64,000 nt of DNA, taken from Novipirellula sp052161655 (lineage in GTDB: Bacteria > Planctomycetota > Planctomycetia > Pirellulales > Pirellulaceae). A program made the position numbers and the translations under genes. Of the stretch, positions 58,978 to 64,000 are shown one piece after another; within the stretch, counting starts at the first letter, position 1; each line of letters starts with the position of its first letter. The DNA lies in contig NZ_CP197418.1 of NCBI RefSeq assembly GCF_052161655.1, positions 1,302,001 through 1,366,000 of the forward strand, given 5' to 3'. The notes under the pieces were generated by a model, which was given only the letters and a program-made list of their open reading frames with translations, had not been told where the DNA came from and ran no database searches.

Positions 58978-60114
58978 TCAATTCAGCGGGAAAAGAAATT
59001 TTGAATCAGCGGGTGATGACGCGTGATCCCGATCGACAGCCATTGTCATTTCAATCACCGCACCTCCGTCGTCATGGTTGACTGCTTCGAGTGTGCCTCG
59101 ATGGGCTTCGACGATACGCCGACAAATCGCCAATCCCAGCCCCGTTCCATGTTGTTTCGTGGTGTAAAAGGGTTCAAAAACGAGGGGTAGCGTCTCGGCG
59201 TCGAAACCATGGCCGTGATCGTGGAAAGTCAATTTGACCGCGTCATCATCGCTTCGCCGAACGCGTTCACAGTGGACATCGATTTCCGCGACTTCGCGGC
59301 TCGCATCAAGGGCGTTTACGATCAGATGGTGACACACCAGTTTCATTTTCTCTCGATCGACGTGCACCACATCGGATTGCTCGCTCGCACGTGAAAATCG
59401 GAGCTGATGGGGAAAGTAGTCATGTCGGACAGCAATTTCATCAAATGCGACCTGGCAAATATGTAACAAGCAAACGCGTTGCGGTTTAATGGTGATCGGT
59501 TCGGCGTAGCGGCGTACCTCTTCGTAATTCCCCATCAGATCGGCGAGCGAATCGCGGATGCCTTGAGAAAGATTCATTTGTTCGGGATCGTTTTGCAGGT
59601 CAAGTTCCAGCAGATCCAAGCATGCCATCGCACGTTGCAGCGCATTTCGGCTTTCGTGAGCTAATCCACTCGCCATTTGAGCGATTGCTGCGAGACGTTC
59701 GGACTGCAGTAATTTAGGGTCCATCTGCGGCTTGTTGGAGCCGACGAAATGGGCAAGAAAGGGAGACTCGTTAGATCCGGTGATAGGTTGTAATGTGATG
59801 TTCACTGTAAGTTCCTTTTGATTCTTACATCGGATGACGAAGGTGCGTTCGCCATCCAATTTTTCTCGCTCAGATTGTGACCCACAGCGCGCCCCCTGTG
59901 CTTGAAAGAGACAGTTTTTGGGGCCTGCGAAAAATAGGTTCGCCGAGTGGCCCGAGAGTTCGTCCTGGGAATAACCTAATAATTGAGTTAGTTTTTCATT
60001 TGCAAAAAGCACGATACCATCGCTATCGATAACAGCGGCGGCGGCAGGAGAGCTCTGCAAGAGCCGGCGAACCAGCGGTGTGTCAGCCAACAGCTGAGAT
60101 TGGGTTTTCGTCAT
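58978..60114 (-). CDS. PAS sensor histidine kinase
   Basis: 378 residues. One PAS domain (~15-125; VIDSDGIVLFANEKLTQLLG), then an H-box with an unusual sequence, ASGLAHESRNALQRA (His ~158), N-box and GTGLGLAICRRIVEAH of the HATPase. No membrane helix, so cytosolic. The PAS contains three Cys (GPKNCLFQ, ARCGS) that could respond to redox. It shares its H-box type with the kinase at 60390. The gene precedes the response regulator on the same strand, so may pair with it. Confidence 0.92.
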   Translation of the reverse strand: MTKTQSQLLADTPLVRRLLQSSPAAAAVIDSDGIVLFANEKLTQLLGYSQDELSGHSANLFFAGPKNCLFQAQGARCGSQSEREKLDGERTFVIRCKNQKELTVNITLQPITGSNESPFLAHFVGSNKPQMDPKLLQSERLAAIAQMASGLAHESRNALQRAMACLDLLELDLQNDPEQMNLSQGIRDSLADLMGNYEEVRRYAEPITIKPQRVCLLHICQVAFDEIAVRHDYFPHQLRFSRASEQSDVVHVDREKMKLVCHHLIVNALDASREVAEIDVHCERVRRSDDDAVKLTFHDHGHGFDAETLPLVFEPFYTTKQHGTGLGLAICRRIVEAHRGTLEAVNHDDGGAVIEMTMAVDRDHASSPADSKFLFPLN

Positions 60115-60128
60115 CAGTCGCTCTCGCC

Positions 60129-60162
60129 TAGTGAGTGAAGAACCAACTCACTAGCAACCTGA
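60129..60162. repeat. Inverted repeat upstream of the two kinase genes
   Basis: GCCTAGTGAGT ... AACTCACTAGC with a ~10-base spacer just upstream of the minus-strand PAS kinase; possible operator or hairpin. Confidence 0.4.
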
Positions 60163-60318
60163 ATGCCGAATGCAGACTCGGTCGCAAACTTCTTTCCGCA
60201 AAAAGCTCGTTTTCCAGGCTTTGAATCGGTTTTTATGAATTTAGGGCGAAGAAAATCAAACTAAATTGTCGCGTCACCGGTTGAAGGCGGTCAACAACTA
60301 GACCCGCTCTACAACGAT

Positions 60319-60335
60319 TCGGTATGATTGTCGCA
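60319..60335 (+). promoter_or_regulatory. Weak sigma-54-like site before the REC-PAS kinase
   Basis: TCGGTATGATTGTCGCA: GG-N10-GC spacing is exact, but several consensus positions differ; 55 bases before the ATG at 60390. Confidence 0.3.
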
Positions 60336-60389
60336 AGAGCAACCATTTGTGGGCTGCCAGAGAAATCGCCACGCCTTGATCGTCATTCG

Positions 60390-61865
60390 ATGGACCAACC
60401 GTTTCGAATCCTTATCATCGAGGACAACCCCGATACGCGGGCCAACCTGCGCGACATCCTTGAGCTCGACGGTCACGAGGTGGTGGTGGCTGCTTCGTTT
60501 AACGAATCAAAGGCCATCGCAAAGAATGGCAACATTGGGTTGGTAATCACCGACCGACGTCTGCCCGAGGGGATGATTGAAGAGTTTCTCCCCGAAGTAA
60601 AAGAAAACTCAGTCGAGGCGGACATCATCGTGGTGACCGGTTTCGGCGATATGCAGAGCACGATTGCGGCGCTGCGGTTGGGGGTGACCGACTATGTGAT
60701 CAAACCGATTATCCCCGATGATATCCGCTCGATTGTCAAGCGAATCGCGGAAAAGAAACGTTTGCAAGCGGAGTTGGCCGAAGAGCATTATTTTACCAAC
60801 GAGGTACTCAAGACCGTCGAAGCGATCGTCTTGGTCCTTGGTCTCGATGGCACCGTCATTCGCTTTAACCCGTTTTTTCACCAGTTGACCGGTTGGACGC
60901 AGGATGAGTTGCGGGGGCAGGATTGGTTCGAACACTGTATCCCTGAACACGAGCGTGTGCGGATTAAAGAGGTCTTTATTGCGACGTCGCATCTCGAGCA
61001 TACCCGTGGCGTCGTGAACGATGTGTTGGCCACCGACGGGCGTCGTCACCGTATTCGCTGGTCCAATACCACGCTGAAAGATGCCACCGGAGCGGCGGAG
61101 GCTGTGTTGGCAGTCGGGGTCGACGTTAGTGATCTCGTGGCTGCCCAAGTACGGGCGTTGCGGTCGGAGAGACTTGCCGCGATCGGGCAAACGATGACGG
61201 CTCTGAGCCACGAAAGTCGCAATGCGTTGCAGCGAATCAAAGCAGCGGCGGATGTACTTTCGTTGGAAGTGGCAGGAAACAAAAACGCCGAAGATGACCT
61301 GCATGCGATTCAACGAGCAAGCAGCGATTTGCAATGTCTGCTTGAAGAGGTGCGTTCTTTCGCGGCACCCATTCACGTGCATTATCATGCAACTTCGCTT
61401 GACCATGTTTGGCATCGTGCCTGGGGCGACATCGCCGCCACGCGACAAGGACGTGATGCAACATTGATCGCATCGTGCGATTCCGAAAATTTGAAAATCG
61501 AAATCGATGCGGTCCGTATGGAGCAGGTTTTTCGCAATTTGTTCGAAAATTCGCTCGCAGCTTGCCACGATCCTGTGCGAATTCAGATCGATTTTTGCAG
61601 CGAGGATGACGAGGTGGAAATCAGAGTCACCGATAATGGCCCCGGTTTCAATCCCCAGCAGCAGCAAAAGTTGTTTGAGCCGTTTTACACAACCAAGCGA
61701 ACAGGCACGGGGCTGGGAATGTCCATTTGCCAACGTATTGTTGAAGCTCATGGCGGCACGATCCTGGTCCAGCCCTGCTCCTCCGGTGCATGTGTTGTGA
61801 TTCGTATGCCGCGTCAGGCTAGCAGTGACATATCCCATCCTTCTCAACTCGCATCGTCCGAATAA
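60390..61865 (+). CDS. REC-PAS sensor histidine kinase
   Basis: 491 residues from ATG 60390. N-terminal receiver domain (~1-120; ILIIEDNPDTRANLR, LVITDRRLPEG with the phospho-Asp, TGFGDMQSTIAALRLGVTDY), PAS (~140-255; VLGLDGTVIRFNPFFHQLTG), H-box ALSHESRNALQRIKA and HATPase GTGLGMSICQRIVEAHGG. The kinase core is a paralogue of the one at 58978 on the other strand. The receiver is of the NtrC type. It may receive phosphate from another kinase in the cluster. Confidence 0.92.
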   Translation: MDQPFRILIIEDNPDTRANLRDILELDGHEVVVAASFNESKAIAKNGNIGLVITDRRLPEGMIEEFLPEVKENSVEADIIVVTGFGDMQSTIAALRLGVTDYVIKPIIPDDIRSIVKRIAEKKRLQAELAEEHYFTNEVLKTVEAIVLVLGLDGTVIRFNPFFHQLTGWTQDELRGQDWFEHCIPEHERVRIKEVFIATSHLEHTRGVVNDVLATDGRRHRIRWSNTTLKDATGAAEAVLAVGVDVSDLVAAQVRALRSERLAAIGQTMTALSHESRNALQRIKAAADVLSLEVAGNKNAEDDLHAIQRASSDLQCLLEEVRSFAAPIHVHYHATSLDHVWHRAWGDIAATRQGRDATLIASCDSENLKIEIDAVRMEQVFRNLFENSLAACHDPVRIQIDFCSEDDEVEIRVTDNGPGFNPQQQQKLFEPFYTTKRTGTGLGMSICQRIVEAHGGTILVQPCSSGACVVIRMPRQASSDISHPSQLASSE

Positions 61866-61966
61866 GTCCGCTCCGGCGTGTGTCGCTGCGTACGAACGTG
61901 TCGCTGCAAATTAATTCACTGCGTCGTGGCTCGTTCTCGACGATCAACGATGGCAGGACCTAACCC

Positions 61967-63100
61967 ATGCACAACCAAGATCAGGTCCTCCTCGCCGCAT
62001 TGTTGAGAACTGCCGTTGATGCGATCATTGTGATCAATGATCGCGGGATCATCCAATCGGTCAATCCCGCCACCACCAAACTGTTCGGCTATAGCGAAGC
62101 AGAAATGGTGGGGGAAAATGTCAAATTGTTGATGCCAACACCGTATCGCGAAGAACATGACGGCTACCTTCGTAGCTACCACGAAACGGGACGAGCCAAG
62201 ATCATTGGCATTGGTCGTGAAGTCACGGGCAAGCGAAAAGATGAAACCACTTTTCCAATGCACTTGGCAGTCAGTGAGGTGCCGTTGGGCGACAAAAAAT
62301 TGTTTGCCGGGATTGTTCGCGATATCAGTGACTTGAAAAATGCTCAACAACAGCTGAGTGAGATCAATGAGCAACTCGAACAACGCGTCCGCGATCGGAC
62401 CAGCGAATTGCATGCGGCGCAAGCGGAATTGCTAAAGGCGGGAAAACTGGCCACGCTTGGTCAGGTTTCCGGAGGGATTGCCCACGAGATTCGCAATCCG
62501 CTGAATGCTGTGCGTACCTCGGCTTATTATCTTCGCAACGCCAAAAATTTAACCCCGGCAAAGACAAGCGAGCATCTTGAACGTATCGATCGTCAAGTGC
62601 TGTTGATCGAAAAAGTCATTACGGCTCTTTCCGATTTTGTCCGACTTCCCGAGCCAAGGCTGAGCAAGTGCAACGTCGGCGAATTGATTCAAGAGGTCAT
62701 CTCGGAAGTCTCCCTTCCTGACAATGTCCACATGCAAAACCATGTCGCTTCGGACTTGCCCACCGCCATGGTGGATCCTAATCAAATTTCGATCGTGTTC
62801 CATAATCTGCTGCGAAATGCCGGTGACGCGATGCCCGATGGAGGCACTATCACGCTTGCATCCAATGTGATCGAAAACCAGATCATTATCGAAGTGATTG
62901 ATACCGGGGTTGGAATCGGAGACGAGCATATTCGACGGATTACCGAACCCTTGTATTCAACCAAGGCGCAAGGCATGGGGTTGGGCTTGGCCGTCTCGGC
63001 CGCCATTCTCGATAAAAACCATGGGCATTTGGAAGTCGAGAGCCAACTCGGGGTAGGGACAACTTTCGCCGTTCACCTGCCAGAGCATTTCCGGTCCTGA
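61967..63100 (+). CDS. FixL-like heme-PAS oxygen sensor histidine kinase
   Basis: 377 residues. The N-terminal PAS domain (~5-125) closely follows the heme PAS of FixL: LFGYSEAEMVGENVKLLMPT, then PYREEHDGYLRSY with H64 at the heme-ligand position, and IIGIGREVTGKRKDETTF with R84; the His-to-Arg distance of 20 equals that of His200 and Arg220 in Bradyrhizobium FixL. A coiled coil (~125-155) leads to the H-box GGIAHEIRNPLNAV (H173) and HATPase (GMGLGLAVSAAI). Soluble. It lies directly before the hydrogenase gamma gene. FixL numbering is from memory. Confidence 0.9.
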   Translation: MHNQDQVLLAALLRTAVDAIIVINDRGIIQSVNPATTKLFGYSEAEMVGENVKLLMPTPYREEHDGYLRSYHETGRAKIIGIGREVTGKRKDETTFPMHLAVSEVPLGDKKLFAGIVRDISDLKNAQQQLSEINEQLEQRVRDRTSELHAAQAELLKAGKLATLGQVSGGIAHEIRNPLNAVRTSAYYLRNAKNLTPAKTSEHLERIDRQVLLIEKVITALSDFVRLPEPRLSKCNVGELIQEVISEVSLPDNVHMQNHVASDLPTAMVDPNQISIVFHNLLRNAGDAMPDGGTITLASNVIENQIIIEVIDTGVGIGDEHIRRITEPLYSTKAQGMGLGLAVSAAILDKNHGHLEVESQLGVGTTFAVHLPEHFRS

Positions 63101-63192
63101 TTGCTCCTAGCTGCACACGCGTGATGAGCACGGGGGCGCGCTCAAGCCAAATGGTCTTGCTCGTGTGGTGGGATCGACACCGCAATGTCGCT

Positions 63193-63209
63193 TTGGCATC
63201 GCAGATGCA
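63193..63209 (+). promoter_or_regulatory. Sigma-54-like promoter for hydG
   Basis: TTGGCATCGCAGATGCA: TTGGCA and ATGCA, exact GG-N10-GC spacing, ~97 bases before the ATG at 63306. Confidence 0.65.
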
Positions 63210-63305
63210 GTGACGTGGTTGCCTAGCAGAGCAACGACTCGATTGAAATCCGCCTGATCCGACGAGTCAACCAATCGAAGCTTATCGATAAAAAGGGGAC
63301 GACGG

Positions 63306-64000
63306 ATGAGCGTACCGGGGGCTGACGACGTGAGTAAAATCAAGCGGCACCCCATGGCTGTCCCTCCGACGCGTTTCCCTCAGGTACCGGCGATCCAAAG
63401 AAATCCTTGGCAAGTCGATGCGGCAGTGGTGACCGAGATTCGAGACGAGACGCCCGGCGTGGCTACGTTTCGCTTCGCTTGGGGCGACGCCGATGTGCGC
63501 CAGCGATCCAATCCAACGGCGGCGCAACCGGGCCAATTCAATATGCTGTATATGCCGGGCGTCGGAGAGGTGGCAATTTCGGTCAGTGATGACCAAATCC
63601 GATCAGACCAGATCGTGCACACGATTCGTGAAGTTGGCAATGTGACTGGCGCTATGTTTCGGCTGGCGGTAGGCGATACGATTGGAGTGCGAGGCCCGTT
63701 CGGCTCCGCTTGGCCGTTGGAGCATTGTGTCGGTCGCGACGTCGTGCTCGTTTGCGGAGGGATTGGCCTAGCCCCGATGCGAACGTTGGTGAACGAGCTG
63801 ATTCGTCACCGAGATCAATACGGAGAGGTGCATTTGTTGATCGGGGCACGCACGCCCTCGGACTTGCTATACCAAAACGAATACACGCAGTGGCATTCGC
63901 GAGGCATCGAGGTGCACACTACCGTGGACCGCGCCGCTGAGACGTGGACTGGCAACATCGGCGTCGTGATCCTGTTGCTGGAGCGATTGAAATTGCGTAA
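63306..64000 (+). CDS. hydG: Group 3b hydrogenase gamma subunit (FAD/NAD(P)-binding), partial
   Basis: The frame is open to the right edge; 231 residues seen of ~280-300 expected. Ferredoxin-NADP reductase-like subunit that transfers electrons between the beta subunit and NADP(H): flavin-binding QPGQFNMLYMPGVGEVAISV (~70-90), PFGSAWPLEH, and NAD(P)-binding VLVCGGIGLAPMRTLVNEL. ATG 63306 is chosen as GGGACG lies upstream. Usual order is beta, gamma, delta, alpha; the last two are expected beyond the edge. Sulfhydrogenase HydG, not the [FeFe] maturase of the same name. Confidence 0.92.
   Translation, partial: MSVPGADDVSKIKRHPMAVPPTRFPQVPAIQRNPWQVDAAVVTEIRDETPGVATFRFAWGDADVRQRSNPTAAQPGQFNMLYMPGVGEVAISVSDDQIRSDQIVHTIREVGNVTGAMFRLAVGDTIGVRGPFGSAWPLEHCVGRDVVLVCGGIGLAPMRTLVNELIRHRDQYGEVHLLIGARTPSDLLYQNEYTQWHSRGIEVHTTVDRAAETWTGNIGVVILLLERLKLR

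Noticed and set aside
63306..64000. [FeFe]-hydrogenase maturase HydG
   Set aside because: The protein is ferredoxin-NADP reductase-like, not a radical SAM enzyme; the shared gene name is a coincidence.

Overview
The window looks like a chromosomal segment of a planctomycete, most likely a Rhodopirellula-like Pirellulaceae. This is inferred from gene content alone: a TIGR03067-type secreted protein, a very large multi-PAS CheB/CheR hybrid kinase, the N-formylglutamate amidohydrolase / DUF1704 / ATP-grasp operon, several families of palindromic intergenic repeats next to a RAYT transposase, and group 3b-type hydrogenase genes. No rRNA, tRNA or CRISPR array was recognised.

Layout. 1-6.3 kb: MFS transporter (cut by the left edge) divergent from a LysR regulator, a RAYT gene flanked by inverted palindromic repeats, a complete IS4-type element with 17-bp terminal inverted repeats and an 11-bp target duplication inside one such repeat, transaldolase, and a diacylglycerol/lipid kinase. 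6.3-14 kb: two small envelope proteins, then a probable osmoregulated periplasmic beta-1,2-glucan locus (OpgG/D, a GH144-type glucanase, OpgH). 14-18 kb: Dps, TIGR03067 protein, CsrA, small stress proteins, and a fused diadenylate cyclase-YbbR protein. 18-27 kb: an Hpt protein and a 2863-residue CheB-CheR-PAS-GAF hybrid kinase. 27-31.6 kb: a MerR-like protein and the translationally coupled operon of N-formylglutamate amidohydrolase, DUF1704 metallopeptidase and ATP-grasp ligase. 32-35 kb: small stress proteins, dodecin and ferritin. 35-42 kb: hydrogenase maturation genes hypF, C, D, E, an unknown gene, A, B. 42-50 kb: AhpD-like protein plus disulfide reductase, PP2C phosphatase, diguanylate cyclase, and a histidine kinase with an ethylene-receptor-type membrane domain. 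50-64 kb: universal stress proteins, a DHODH-like protein, the hydrogenase beta subunit with a broken cyclic-nucleotide-binding gene before it, CBS and further Usp proteins, an NtrC-type sigma-54 activator, three kinases (one with a FixL-type heme PAS), and the hydrogenase gamma subunit running off the right edge.

How it fits together. The most striking pattern is about sixteen intergenic sites that fit the sigma-54 -24/-12 promoter with the exact GG-N10-GC spacing, each facing a nearby start codon. They precede the hydrogenase beta and gamma genes, Usp, CBS, PP2C, CsbD, DUF1328, DUF2383, Dps, OpgG, the AhpD/reductase pair, the DUF1704 operon and the sigma-54 activator itself. With a FixL-like oxygen-sensing kinase next to the activator and the hydrogenase, the window reads as an oxygen/redox-responsive sigma-54 regulon for dormancy or micro-oxic survival, comparable in content (not in descent) to the mycobacterial DosR regulon. 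That reading is inference; the promoter matches and gene contents were read directly from the sequence.
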